Origin: Leptolyngbyaceae cyanobacterium M33_DOE_097
GTDB taxonomy: Bacteria; Cyanobacteriota; Cyanobacteriia; Leptolyngbyales; Leptolyngbyaceae
Assembly (NCBI GenBank): GCA_015296075.1
Contig: DVDV01000286.1
Location: 1 to 33,210 of the forward strand
Length of the DNA: 33,210 nucleotides
Direction of reading: 5' to 3'
Part shown: piece by piece, positions 1-8,758 of the stretch
How the letters are laid out: every line of letters starts with the position of its first letter
Position numbering within the stretch: position 1 is the stretch's first letter
Made by a program: the position numbers and the translations under genes
The notes under the pieces: generated by a model
Seen by the model: only the letters and a program-made list of their open reading frames with translations
Database searches by the model: none
Told to the model about the DNA's origin: nothing

Positions 1-86
1 GGGGTGGGGGAGTAGGGGGAGGGAGGGAGGGAGGAGGGGAGTGGGAGGGAGTGGGGGAGTAGGGGGAGGGAGGGAGTAGGGGGAAT
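1..86. repeat. Purine-rich G-run array
   Basis: The first 86 bases are almost only G and A with occasional T. They are built from irregular copies of GGGAGG, GGGGGAG and GGGGGAGTA. At least a dozen runs of three or more G lie within short spacing, so the plus strand could fold into G-quadruplexes. It lies downstream of the TPR gene, which is read toward it. It resembles in style, but does not match in sequence, the pyrimidine array near 10,570. The array probably continues beyond the window edge. Confidence 0.85.
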
Positions 87-283
87 GTGGAGTTCGTCTA
101 TGTTTCACTTTGATGAGTGCAAGAAAGCTCTCTCAGGCGAATAGGTACTTATTTCTAGTTATTCACTATCCTACGCCTTCGATCCGCGACCTCTTGTATT
201 CTGTCTTGCTTAAATTCTGTGTTGTTTACCGCTCTAGCTTGTTTGAGAAACGTGTTCTCGCTCAGAGGAATGCAGGATGGCTT

Positions 284-1702
284 CTATTCAGTTTCCCACT
301 GGGGTTGAGTTAGAGCTGCTTCGTCAGCTTCCAGATCTTCGGATTGGAGGGTGTCTTCGTCGGGAATGGTTGTCAGGGGGGGGCGCTCATCAGCGATCGC
401 GAGTTGTCCCTGGCAGCGTTTGAGGGCTAGGCGGCGGCGTGCTTGTGCATCGGGAAAGTCAGATTTAATTTTGAGTGCTTCGTCGAAACTGGTGACAGCG
501 TCGGCATCACGCCCTAAGTGACTGAGCGCAGTGCCACGACGGTACCAGGCAAGGTAGTAGGCCGGGTTGATTTCAACCGCTCTGTCGTAGCTGAGAATGG
601 CGGCTTCGTTTTGGCCTAGGTGGCCTAACGCAACGCCCCGGCAATACCAGGCTTCGGAGAATTGGGGTTGCAGGGTAAGCGCCCGATCGCAACTGGTAAT
701 GGCTTCTTCGTAGCGACCGAGTTTGCGCAGGGCGACCGCGCGACTGCACCAGGTGCGAGCATGTTCGGGCAAAAGGGCGATCGCGCGATCGTAGCAGTGG
801 ACAGCTTCTTCGTAGCGCCCGATGCGGTGCAAGGTGCTGCCCCAGTTATACCAGGCGGCTCTGAGGTTAGGCTTTAGCTGCAGGGCTCGGCGGTAGCTGG
901 CGATCGCCTCCTCGTAGCGGCCAAGCTGGTCGAAGCTATTGCCCTGGTTGTACCAGGCTTCGTACATGCTGGGATTGATCGCCAGGGCTTCTTCGTAACT
1001 AGAGATTGCTTCTTCGTAGTGACCGAGTCGTTGCAGGACGTTTGCTCGGTTATACCAGACAGCTGCATCATCAGTGCGCAGAGTAAGTAACCAGTCATAG
1101 CCCGTTAGCGCTTCTTCATAGCGTTTGAGCTGGTTAAGCAGGTTGGCGCGGTTGTACCAGGCTTTTGCAAAATTAGGGCGCAGAGTAATGGTTTGGTCGT
1201 AACTGGCGATCGCCTCTTCATAGTTACCCAGCTTTGTAAAGAGAATGCCACGGTTAAACCAGGCTTTTGAATATTCGGGGTCAAGCTCTAAAGCGCGGTC
1301 GTAGCACTTGAGTGCTGCTTCGAGGTTGCCCAAACGCTCAACCGCATTGCCCTGGTTATACCAGGCTTGATGAAAGTCAGGCTTGAGTCGAATGGCTTCA
1401 ACGTAGCTGGCGATCGCTTCGCTAAACCGCTCCATCTCGTAGAGAGTAATGCCACGGTAGTTGTAGACTTCGGGAATGGCTGGATCAATCCGAAGCGCTA
1501 AATCAAAGCTTTCTAGGGCCAGGGGGTAGCGTTGTAGCTCGAAGAGGGCAATACCCCGGTGATACCAAACATCTGCCCGATTTGGCAAGCGGTGCAAGAT
1601 TTCGTCAAAGGTCGCGAGGGCTTCAGCATACTGACCAATTTGCACGAGCTGAAAACCTCGTTGCAAAAACAGTTCCGCATCTGAAATATCAATGGCAGCC
1701 AT
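284..1702 (-). CDS. TPR-repeat protein (12 TPRs)
   Basis: This 472-residue protein is almost entirely tetratricopeptide repeats. I count twelve consecutive 34-residue units from about residue 8 to 415, most beginning with AWYN(R/Q)G or a close variant and carrying the canonical LG.YEEAI core and a P near the end. A partial thirteenth unit and a short acidic tail ending WETE follow. There is no signal peptide, membrane segment or catalytic domain, so it should be a cytoplasmic scaffold for protein-protein binding; the partner cannot be read from the sequence. The units are similar enough that the gene may change length by recombination between repeats. Upstream is an 870-base gap shared with the divergent acyltransferase gene. 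The ATG at 1702 opens directly into the first helix. The family is certain; the specific function is unknown. Confidence 0.93.
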   Translation of the reverse strand: MAAIDISDAELFLQRGFQLVQIGQYAEALATFDEILHRLPNRADVWYHRGIALFELQRYPLALESFDLALRIDPAIPEVYNYRGITLYEMERFSEAIASYVEAIRLKPDFHQAWYNQGNAVERLGNLEAALKCYDRALELDPEYSKAWFNRGILFTKLGNYEEAIASYDQTITLRPNFAKAWYNRANLLNQLKRYEEALTGYDWLLTLRTDDAAVWYNRANVLQRLGHYEEAISSYEEALAINPSMYEAWYNQGNSFDQLGRYEEAIASYRRALQLKPNLRAAWYNWGSTLHRIGRYEEAVHCYDRAIALLPEHARTWCSRAVALRKLGRYEEAITSCDRALTLQPQFSEAWYCRGVALGHLGQNEAAILSYDRAVEINPAYYLAWYRRGTALSHLGRDADAVTSFDEALKIKSDFPDAQARRRLALKRCQGQLAIADERPPLTTIPDEDTLQSEDLEADEAALTQPQWETE

Positions 1703-2569
1703 AGCTTCGGGGCGTGATACGCAGAATACCGAGATTGGTGGGAAAGCACGAGTACCCTACAGGCTTAACAACGATAGATAGGGCTATCACCCACTTCTGC
1801 TAGGGCGTGAGTTTCTAACTATCAGACAAGCAGATCGAATCTAAACATGACCTGAAGTGACTCGGTAACCGTTGGAGATTAAGCCGACTAAAAGCGGTAG
1901 TCTCAGTTTTAGAAGTTAGATCAAGTCATTGAACAGAAACGATCAGATAAGGTTGGGTCGAAACAAACATACTCAGGTTGAAACACAAGGAACCCGCGTA
2001 AACTCGGAAAATCCTAATCGCCCAACATACTCTTGCTAAACCAGATTAGGCAAGGTGCCTCTCTATTATTTAGACCTTAGGGAACAGCATTAGTCTATCG
2101 TTCTTTAGTCGAGCTGATAGCCCATTTACCTTAACTTTACCTATTCTGCAATTTTCCCCTTTTTGGAATGCCAGAAGTGGAAGGTAGCAATTAAATAATT
2201 TTTTATCACGAATTAGTTAATAATCCAAAATGGTTATGCAATGTTTCGCTGTAAAACTTCTACCAAAATGCAAAAGAGTGTAAATATTTGTAAGTGATCT
2301 TTAGCAGGTGGTAGCTATGAAAACTGGGTGCGATCGCGATCGCTTAATTTCCAGATTGCCGATCGAGTAGAGAGTTTTGGTCAAAACACAGGAGTCTATG
2401 CAAGCCAAGCATCGAAATAGCTGCCTGCGCGGGAAGCCGTAATCCAGTTTGGTTAGCGAAGCTTGGAAAAATCTTTCTACTCAAAACGTCGGAGGTTTTG
2501 CTTAACACCTAAAAACAGAACCCTATAAGCCTGACGGCACGTTTCTCATTCCTTTTTTGGCGCACAGAT
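1703..2569. other. Divergent intergenic region
   Basis: This 867-base gap separates the divergently read TPR and acyltransferase genes and should hold both promoters. No convincing ORF or tRNA is visible. It contains an inverted repeat with arms CCTAATC (2013-2019) and GATTAGG (2044-2050), an AT-rich block around 2180-2240, and a doubled HIP1-type palindrome near 2329-2343. I see no clear operator for a known regulator. Confidence 0.5.
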
Positions 2570-4000
2570 ATGACAAGGGCACCCACACATCATGCTCAGC
2601 GAATTGCCTGGATTGAGGCGATCCGTGTTTTGGCAGTTGTCATGCTGTTGCTTTACCACGCTCAACTGTTGTTTACAGGCTATGCCTTTACACCAAAACC
2701 GACTGGGTTGGAGGCCAATCTGCAACAACTTGCTACACCGACCCCTTTGACAGAGCAAGGCTGGCTCTGGTGGTTTGTCAGCCTGATGAGTTGGTTTGGC
2801 TACCAATTTGTGGATGTGTTGGTGTTGGTGAGTGGGTTTAGTTTGGTGCGATCGCTTCAGGGTAGACCCTTGCAAACAGGTCGGTTTCTCCGCAAGCGGT
2901 TGCTGCGGGTGCTGCTGCCTTACTGGGTTGTGGCTGTGTTGGCCTACCCCATTTTGTGGGCGATCGCCAACGCAACCAATGGGTACATGCCAGATTTATG
3001 GCATATCTTCGCAGGTTTGACATTTCCGCTGTTGTTTGACTTCAGTGGCGATATGTTGCTGCGCACGAACCTCTCCTGGTGGGTTGTGCCGTTAATTCTC
3101 AGCTTTACTCTGCTGTTTCCCTGGCTGTGGATGCTGCTCGAACGTTGGGGCAAGGCCAACCTACTGTGGGTCAGCCTGGGTCTGACGCTGGTGTACCGCG
3201 CGATCGCGGTTTACTGGTTAGACGGGCATCCGGTGTATGTGGTACTAGACTCAACGGCAGGCTGGCAACCCTTTGCGTTGTTTCTGGCGAAGCTTAGCAC
3301 CTTTGTATTAGGCATGGTTGTGGGTGTGCTGGCGATCGAGCAGCGTGGCCCTTTGATGTGGCAGTTTCGTCGAGCGCTTTTAATTGGGTTGTTGCTTTAC
3401 CTGACTGGGTTTGTAGCCCAGTTTTATCGGCTGGGTTGGGTGATTGCCGATTTGCTTTTGCCCATTGGCTTGACGCTCGTGTGCATGGCAGTGTTCCGTC
3501 CTATGGCACATCCCAATTGGGTGAAGCAGATGCTAGTGTGGCTGGGAAAACATAGCTATAGCTACTACTTAGTGCAGTTTTTTGTCGTCGATCGCGCCAT
3601 CAAGCTGATTGTGCGTGACGATGCAAGGCTCTACACCCTGTTGCTACCAGGGATGATAGTTGGCACGTTGATTTTGGCAATGGTTGTAGAGGCAACATAC
3701 CCTGTGCTTCGCTCTTTTGGTGCGGGCGTGATTCGCGATCTGGATTTTGTGCTGCATCGATCGCCAACGGCAAGTGCTTTGCCGAGTTGGCATCCCCAAG
3801 TAGGTGAAGCTGTTTTTTATCGTGGTCTTTCTCATTGGAAAGTGCTGAAAACAGAGCGCCTGCTTGATGAGCATGAAATGTTGCTCTGCCAGATCAGTGA
3901 CGGGCAGCGATCGCTCTGGGTTCCAGAGGCCGATTTAGAACCTTCCGAAACGGCGGCAGCCGAGACGGAAGCTAATGATACGACGCCCTTTTCGTTATGA
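2570..4000 (+). CDS. Membrane acyltransferase family 3
   Basis: This 476-residue polytopic protein belongs to the acyltransferase 3 family (the OpgC/OafA-like group that moves acyl groups onto surface glycans). The first helix holds the family pattern: Arg19 in the IEAIR segment and the expected active-site His30 in LLLYHAQ. A second marker, the GYQFVDVLVLVSGF segment, follows near residue 75. About ten hydrophobic segments extend to about residue 385. The last 85 residues are soluble and acidic and include a short beta-rich stretch (VGEAVFYRGLSHWKVL) not typical of the core family. The gene is 62 bases ahead of a processive glycosyltransferase, so the likely substrate is the polysaccharide that enzyme makes. 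No Shine-Dalgarno sequence is obvious before the ATG. The family is secure; acceptor and donor are inferred. Confidence 0.88.
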   Translation: MTRAPTHHAQRIAWIEAIRVLAVVMLLLYHAQLLFTGYAFTPKPTGLEANLQQLATPTPLTEQGWLWWFVSLMSWFGYQFVDVLVLVSGFSLVRSLQGRPLQTGRFLRKRLLRVLLPYWVVAVLAYPILWAIANATNGYMPDLWHIFAGLTFPLLFDFSGDMLLRTNLSWWVVPLILSFTLLFPWLWMLLERWGKANLLWVSLGLTLVYRAIAVYWLDGHPVYVVLDSTAGWQPFALFLAKLSTFVLGMVVGVLAIEQRGPLMWQFRRALLIGLLLYLTGFVAQFYRLGWVIADLLLPIGLTLVCMAVFRPMAHPNWVKQMLVWLGKHSYSYYLVQFFVVDRAIKLIVRDDARLYTLLLPGMIVGTLILAMVVEATYPVLRSFGAGVIRDLDFVLHRSPTASALPSWHPQVGEAVFYRGLSHWKVLKTERLLDEHEMLLCQISDGQRSLWVPEADLEPSETAAAETEANDTTPFSL

Positions 4001-4047
4001 GTGTGTGTGTGACAAATCCCCCAATGACTAATCCCTAACCCAAAAAT

Positions 4048-4053
4048 GGAGGA
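4048..4053 (+). promoter_or_regulatory. Ribosome binding site for GT2 gene
   Basis: GGAGGA ends nine bases before a GTG codon at 4063. It supports GTG as the start, since no ATG lies between this site and the first membrane segment. Confidence 0.75.
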
Positions 4054-4062
4054 TAAATTCCA

Positions 4063-5556
4063 GTGAGGAAGTGGACGGCTGACTTTTCAAAGCTAGTTTT
4101 TACCCACGTTTTATTGATCGGTGTACCTACAATTTTTTATTACTGCCTGCGCCTGGGTGGTATGTCGCTGATCAACCTACACATGGCGATCGCGACGCTC
4201 TTTTTAATTGGCTCTGCGATTATCTTTGTTGAAAGCACAACGGCGCTGACCCGTCGATTTGCCACAACTCAAACGCCGCCGCCGCGTAATCGGTTTGATC
4301 GGTTTGCCCGTAAGTTTAAGCGGGCGATCGGCAGTGGAGGTCGCCGCTTACCTGTTACAGATACGCCTGTGCCACGCTGCACGGTGTTAGTCGCGGCCTA
4401 CTTGCCCAACGAGCAAGACATTATTCTTGAAACGCTGCATCACTTGCTGGAGGTTGTGCGTCGCCCGCAAGCCGGGTTAGAGATCATCCTGGCTTACAAC
4501 ACGCCGGTCAACTTGCCAGTTGAAGATGAGTTGCGACAACTGGCTGCACAACACCCTGAGTTGCAGTTGGTGCGAGTTGAGGATAGTCGCTCGAAAGCTG
4601 AGAACCTGAACGCGGTATTGGATCGGGTGACGGGTGAAATTACCTGTATTTTAGATGCCGACCATCACCCCCCGGCAGACTGCTTTGAGCGGGCTTGGCG
4701 CTGGTTGGAATATAACTATGACGTGGTGCAAGGTCGCAACGTGATTCGCAATCACCAGCAGAACCTTTTGACTCAAAACATCGCGATCGAGTTTGAGATG
4801 GTCTACGGGGTGGCGCATCCGGCCAAGTCATATTTAATGGATTCCACCATTTTTGGGGGGTCTAACGGCTACTGGCGCACCGAAGCTTTACAGCGCATCC
4901 GGTTTAACCCGGCCATGTTGACTGAAGACATTGATGCATCAATGCGGACGTTGCTGAGTGGGTATCGCATTGTTCACGATCGCAGCATTGTAACGACCGA
5001 GTTGGCGCCTGCCGACTTTAACTCCTTTTGGTTTCAGCGCAAGCGTTGGTCTCACGGTTGGTTAGAGGTCAGCCTCAAGTACCAGCGGCGTGTTTGGAAG
5101 TCTAAGAAGCTGACACTCTGGCAAAAGGTTTACTGGACATATCTGCTTTACTACTGTGTGTTGTATTCGCTGATTGCGTTACAGATTTTGCCATTGGTTC
5201 TCAGTTTAGCGTTGCACCCTGTCATTACGGTCCCTGAGGAAAATCCGTATTTGTGGTTCAGCACGATCGCCACTTTTTCAAGTGGTATCTATGCGACGCT
5301 TGTGACAATGCGAATTTCGGCACAGCGATACCCGCTTTGGTATTACTTACAGCACGCGGTCTTCATCTTTTTCTACACAATCATGAAAAATATGATTTCG
5401 ATTGTGGGGCTGTATGACCACCTGCATGGCTTTAACCGTTGGGTTGTTACTCCGCGCACCTCGGCTCAGCGCCAGCGTCTACAACCTGTTTCCCGCCCCG
5501 CTTTACCTGCGCCCTCGGTGCCTAGCTCCGGCTTGGAGTCATCCGAAGCATCCTAA
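4063..5556 (+). CDS. Processive family 2 glycosyltransferase
   Basis: This 497-residue membrane glycosyltransferase resembles cellulose and hyaluronan synthases. Two membrane helices (about 12-32 and 40-60) come first, then a cytoplasmic catalytic domain and three further membrane segments between about 357 and 450. The GT-A motifs are present: VEDSRSKAENLN (172-183), the metal-binding DAD (198-200), the catalytic TED (287-289) and the processivity motif QRKRW (325-329). There is no PilZ domain, unlike BcsA, so any c-di-GMP control would need a separate protein. The tail is Pro/Ser-rich and probably disordered. It lies between an acyltransferase and an exported glycoside hydrolase, the usual makeup of an exopolysaccharide synthesis set: polymerise, decorate, trim. 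The polymer cannot be named. The start is a GTG with a good ribosome binding site. Confidence 0.92.
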   Translation: MRKWTADFSKLVFTHVLLIGVPTIFYYCLRLGGMSLINLHMAIATLFLIGSAIIFVESTTALTRRFATTQTPPPRNRFDRFARKFKRAIGSGGRRLPVTDTPVPRCTVLVAAYLPNEQDIILETLHHLLEVVRRPQAGLEIILAYNTPVNLPVEDELRQLAAQHPELQLVRVEDSRSKAENLNAVLDRVTGEITCILDADHHPPADCFERAWRWLEYNYDVVQGRNVIRNHQQNLLTQNIAIEFEMVYGVAHPAKSYLMDSTIFGGSNGYWRTEALQRIRFNPAMLTEDIDASMRTLLSGYRIVHDRSIVTTELAPADFNSFWFQRKRWSHGWLEVSLKYQRRVWKSKKLTLWQKVYWTYLLYYCVLYSLIALQILPLVLSLALHPVITVPEENPYLWFSTIATFSSGIYATLVTMRISAQRYPLWYYLQHAVFIFFYTIMKNMISIVGLYDHLHGFNRWVVTPRTSAQRQRLQPVSRPALPAPSVPSSGLESSEAS

Positions 5557-5857
5557 ACTTTGTCTGAAATTTCAGGATGCTTTGAAATTTCGTGGAAAAA
5601 TATTGCGGGAATTCTAACCACAGAGTTCCCGGAAGCGGGTTTCGTTTGTAGCAGTCAATGGTTGCAAGCTAAGCGGGTTTTGGCTGCTTATCCCACTAGC
5701 CGCGATGATCGCTTACGCGTGTTGTCCAGGGTTGCCTCCGGCGTGGGGGGCAATCAGGGGACACTTTAGAGATGTGCCTCTTCACAGATGTAGTCGCCTC
5801 GGCGTTCTTTTAGATCGTAGGTGTAGGTTTTGCTTTGGCATGAACGGCTGAGTCTAA
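5557..5857. other. Intergenic region with a possible small ORF
   Basis: About 300 bases separate the glycosyltransferase and glycoside hydrolase genes. No plus-strand gene is convincing here. The only protein-like sequence is a short minus-strand frame at 5766-5873, listed separately. No U-tract terminator is visible after the glycosyltransferase, so read-through into the hydrolase is possible. Confidence 0.4.
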
Positions 5858-5873
5858 ATGCAACAACAAACAT
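5766..5873 (-). CDS. Candidate 35-residue small protein
   Basis: A short frame from ATG at 5873 to TAA at 5766 encodes 35 residues ending in KTYTYDLKERRGDYICEEAHL-type composition: balanced charge, aromatic residues and two cysteines, unlike the surrounding non-coding translations. It overlaps the first 16 bases of the glycoside hydrolase gene on the opposite strand. It may be a real small protein, the surviving end of a decayed gene, or chance. I do not recognise a family. Confidence 0.25.
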   Translation of the reverse strand: MFVVAFRLSRSCQSKTYTYDLKERRGDYICEEAHL

Positions 5874-6979
5874 TTAAAGAGCGGCTTTCACGCAGGCGTT
5901 TTGGGCAGTTTGCTGCTTCTCAATTCACGTCTTGGTTTGTCGCTTCAGCAGGAGCAACGATGGCATTTCCGTTAATGTCTTGGGCGCAGCAGGCGCGATC
6001 GACCAGACGACCAAAAATCCTTGGAACAACGTTTAGTCAATTGCAATGCCACTACATTGAACTAGATTGGCAAGCCGCGTTTCGCGCAATTTGTGCGCTG
6101 GGCTTTGACGAGGTGCGACTGTGTGCTTATTGGCATGAGATTGAGCGAACAGAGAATGAGTTTGACTTCAGCACCATTGACTGGTTGTTGGATGAATGCG
6201 ATCGCCACGGTATCAAAGCGACTGTTGCCGTTGGCATGAAAGTGCCTCGTTGGCCTGAGTTTCATTTTCCTGATTGGTTGCGCGCTCGCTATGATACTCA
6301 GACCCAAACGCAAGCACTAGACCAAAATGAGGCAATCGCGGCACATGCCCTTAATTTTGTGCAGCGAGTTGTGGATCACTGTCGCACTGCCCCTAGCTTG
6401 ACCTGTTGGCAGGTTGAAAATGAACCCTTTACCCATCTTGAGATTGCAGGGGGACGCTACCTGAGTTTTGAGTTTGTGCAAAGAGAGATTGAGCTGGTGC
6501 GATCGTGGACTGCGGCGCATCATCAGGTAACGACAACAGGTTCAATTGTTTTGCCTGCCGCGCAAGACCCCAGAGAAGAAATGGTTCTGCAAGAAAGCCT
6601 GGAGTTAGTCGATGCTTTTGGTATCAACGTCTACACCAAGGTGCCGCTGCGCAATACCTTCTTTTACTTAGAGCCGCTACCTCCCTTTTGGGAAACGCTC
6701 AGCCGCTGGCAAACGCAGGCCGCTCAAAAGGGCAAAGAAATTTGGATCGCAGAAGCCCAGGCTGAACCTTGGGAGCCGAACCAACTGGTCGCTCTCAAAA
6801 AGCTGAACTATCCCAGTAGTAGCCCACGGCGTGCCACTAATCTGGTCACAACCCTAGTCGATTTGGGCTATGGGCGCGTCTTTCTGTGGGGATGCGAGTA
6901 TTGGTATTGGCACCTGCAAAACGATCGCAAGCACTGGTGGTGGGCGATGCAACAGGTCGTTGAGGCCAAAATCGCTTAG
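5858..6979 (+). CDS. Tat-exported glycoside hydrolase (clan GH-A type)
   Basis: This 373-residue protein starts with a twin-arginine signal: SRRRFGQFAA at residues 11-20, a hydrophobic stretch and a likely cleavage site near SWAQQA (41-46). It should therefore fold in the cytoplasm and be exported through Tat. The rest looks like a single TIM barrel of the GH-A clan, as in GH5/GH42/cellulase-like enzymes. The early strand FDEVRLCAYWHEIE leads to the acid/base motif WQVENEP (Glu189), and a later strand WIAEAQAEPW offers Glu299 as the probable nucleophile. The C-terminal strand VFLWGCEYW closes the barrel. Coming after an acyltransferase and a glycosyltransferase, it probably trims or releases the polymer they make. 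No strong ribosome binding site precedes the ATG. The exact GH family and the substrate are not determined. Confidence 0.85.
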   Translation: MQQQTFKERLSRRRFGQFAASQFTSWFVASAGATMAFPLMSWAQQARSTRRPKILGTTFSQLQCHYIELDWQAAFRAICALGFDEVRLCAYWHEIERTENEFDFSTIDWLLDECDRHGIKATVAVGMKVPRWPEFHFPDWLRARYDTQTQTQALDQNEAIAAHALNFVQRVVDHCRTAPSLTCWQVENEPFTHLEIAGGRYLSFEFVQREIELVRSWTAAHHQVTTTGSIVLPAAQDPREEMVLQESLELVDAFGINVYTKVPLRNTFFYLEPLPPFWETLSRWQTQAAQKGKEIWIAEAQAEPWEPNQLVALKKLNYPSSSPRRATNLVTTLVDLGYGRVFLWGCEYWYWHLQNDRKHWWWAMQQVVEAKIA

Positions 6980-7377
6980 AAGTTGATCGTCGCGATCGCA
7001 CAGCTTCTTGAGGTAGAGACGGATTTTTACGGAACAATGCATCCTGGTAAGTTCAAACGCTCTAAGCAATTGCTCTCACCTGAGACAGCAAATAGCCGTT
7101 TTTATTTAACAAAAGAATTTGATCTATAACCCAAAGGGGGTATCCCCCATAAAAGGGGAATTTTGCTAATGTTAGAGATACACAAATTCCGGAGAAAATT
7201 TAGCGATTTCAAGCTCATTTTCTTTCCTGGTTGCTTACGAAATCACTGCATATACTGAGAAGTCTGCTCGTATTTCCCTGTTGTTGAGCAATAAAGGCAG
7301 TGTTTGGATTTGCTGTAAGCCAGTTTTGCTGTACGGTTCGTTTCTACCGGAAATTCTCGAACAAACGAGGTGAGGAA
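6980..7377. other. Intergenic leader with a GC hairpin
   Basis: About 400 bases lie between the hydrolase gene and the MshEN gene. At 7136-7148 a short hairpin GGGGG-TAT-CCCCC is followed by a second G-run. The rest is AT-rich and has no convincing ORF. It probably holds the promoter of the downstream gene, but I cannot place the -10 box with confidence. Confidence 0.4.
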
Positions 7378-7836
7378 ATGTCCAATTATGATGAGCGATC
7401 GCAGTCTTCATCCGGTAGTCGGCTACCTCAGCAACGCAAGCGTTTAGGCGGTTACCTAGTCGAGGCAGGGTTGCTTACTCCGGCGCAGGTTTCGGTAGCC
7501 CTGAATGACCAGAAAATCACTGGTATGCGGTTTGGTGAAATTTTAGCGGCGCGGGGTTGGGTCAAGCAACAGACCATTGAGTATCTGATGCGTAAGGTCA
7601 TTATTCCTGAGCAAAAAGCGATCGAGACAAAAGCGAAACAGCCAGCAAAAGATACCTATCCTGGTAATGGTGGTAAGGTGCAGGCAGACTCGACCGCAAC
7701 AACTTCAGGTATGAATGGCAAAGCCCGTCCAAACGCTCCGATTGACAACAGCATCCGGCGAGAACCCCCAATTACAAAGCCACTTCCTTCTTACGGAGCG
7801 TCTGACGACAATGATGGGGTCAGTTGGGTAGGTTGA
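7378..7836 (+). CDS. Stand-alone MshEN / GspE N-terminal domain protein
   Basis: This 152-residue protein is a free-standing copy of the domain found at the N-terminus of type II secretion and type IV pilus ATPases (GspE/MshE). Residues 22-45 form one 24-residue motif (RLGGYLVEAGLL...ALNDQ, ending in Gln45). A five-residue spacer KITGM follows, then a second 24-residue motif at 51-74 beginning RFGEILAARGWV. That 24-5-24 layout is the one known to bind c-di-GMP in MshEN domains. The second motif has Val where Gln is usual. The remaining 75 residues are low-complexity and disordered, and there is no ATPase domain. The frame could start further upstream, but ATG 7378 sits just after GAGGTGAGGAA and opens into a typical disordered N-terminus. 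The 3' end overlaps the convergent transporter gene by 17 bases. Confidence 0.82.
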   Translation: MSNYDERSQSSSGSRLPQQRKRLGGYLVEAGLLTPAQVSVALNDQKITGMRFGEILAARGWVKQQTIEYLMRKVIIPEQKAIETKAKQPAKDTYPGNGGKVQADSTATTSGMNGKARPNAPIDNSIRREPPITKPLPSYGASDDNDGVSWVG

Positions 7837-8758
7837 TGGGGAACAACCAGAGCCAAATTGGTAGGGTAAACAGCAAGCCTAAACTCCCGATCGTCAGGCT
7901 TGTAACCGTTAAGGTTTTGTCTAACTCATAGGCTTCTGCCAAGATTAACGTTGCAAAAGCGGGTGGCATTGCCATTTGTAACAGCAACACACGGTGAACC
8001 AGGCCCGATACGCCACAGGCAAGGAGCAGTAGCCCTACCACCAGGGGCACAACAAGCATTTTGATGCCGATGCTCGCGATCGCCAGTCGAATTCCTTTAA
8101 TAGAGGAGATTTGACTCAGCCGCATGCCGATTAAAACGAGAGCCAGCGAAATCGTGAACCAACCGATGCCGACCAGTCCTTGTTCAAGGGGGGCTGGAAA
8201 GCGAACAGGACGCATGACTAAGCCAGCAGCCATGCCCCATAGAGCTGGGTTAAGTAGCATTTCACGCGCGATCGAGGGTTGATTTTCGCGCTCGATCCCA
8301 AAGCGGGATGCCATCGCTGCCCCTAAACCATAAGCCCCAACTGTAGAACCCAGGTCAAAAAACATTGCCCAAGAAAAATAGTCCTGCCCAAATAAAGCCA
8401 GACTAACGGGATAACCGATGTAGCCTGTATTTCCTACCATTGAGCTAAGTAAAAAACTACCTTTTGTAACGGAGAGGCAGCGATCGCCCACTTGCCCCGA
8501 TCGCCAGCGCAAATAGAACCAACCAAGGCTGCCACCCAACACAATACTGGTACAGGCGACGACGGGAGCCAACCACAGCGAGAAAGACAAGGTCGCCTGT
8601 CGCAAAAAGGCAAAAATGCCAATCGGAATGCCGACCCAGAAGAGAAATTTACCTAAAACCAGTGGCACAACACTCGGTAATGTGCGCCCTAAGCCCCAGC
8701 CAACCAGGGTCAAACTAATGAGATGTAAGTAAACAGGAACAAGACTCGCGCTAACCAT
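7820..8758 (-). CDS. AEC family transporter
   Basis: This 312-residue integral membrane protein has about ten hydrophobic helices and resembles the auxin efflux carrier (AEC) family, whose bacterial members export organic acids or similar anions. The central segment GNTGYIGYPVSLALFG is the conserved bend of this family, and the two halves look like an inverted repeat, as usual for these carriers. A length slightly above 300 residues is normal. It converges on the MshEN gene and overlaps its last 17 bases. The ATG at 8758 opens straight into the first helix, and no Shine-Dalgarno sequence is seen. The substrate is unknown. Confidence 0.88.
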   Translation of the reverse strand: MVSASLVPVYLHLISLTLVGWGLGRTLPSVVPLVLGKFLFWVGIPIGIFAFLRQATLSFSLWLAPVVACTSIVLGGSLGWFYLRWRSGQVGDRCLSVTKGSFLLSSMVGNTGYIGYPVSLALFGQDYFSWAMFFDLGSTVGAYGLGAAMASRFGIERENQPSIAREMLLNPALWGMAAGLVMRPVRFPAPLEQGLVGIGWFTISLALVLIGMRLSQISSIKGIRLAIASIGIKMLVVPLVVGLLLLACGVSGLVHRVLLLQMAMPPAFATLILAEAYELDKTLTVTSLTIGSLGLLFTLPIWLWLFPINLPN

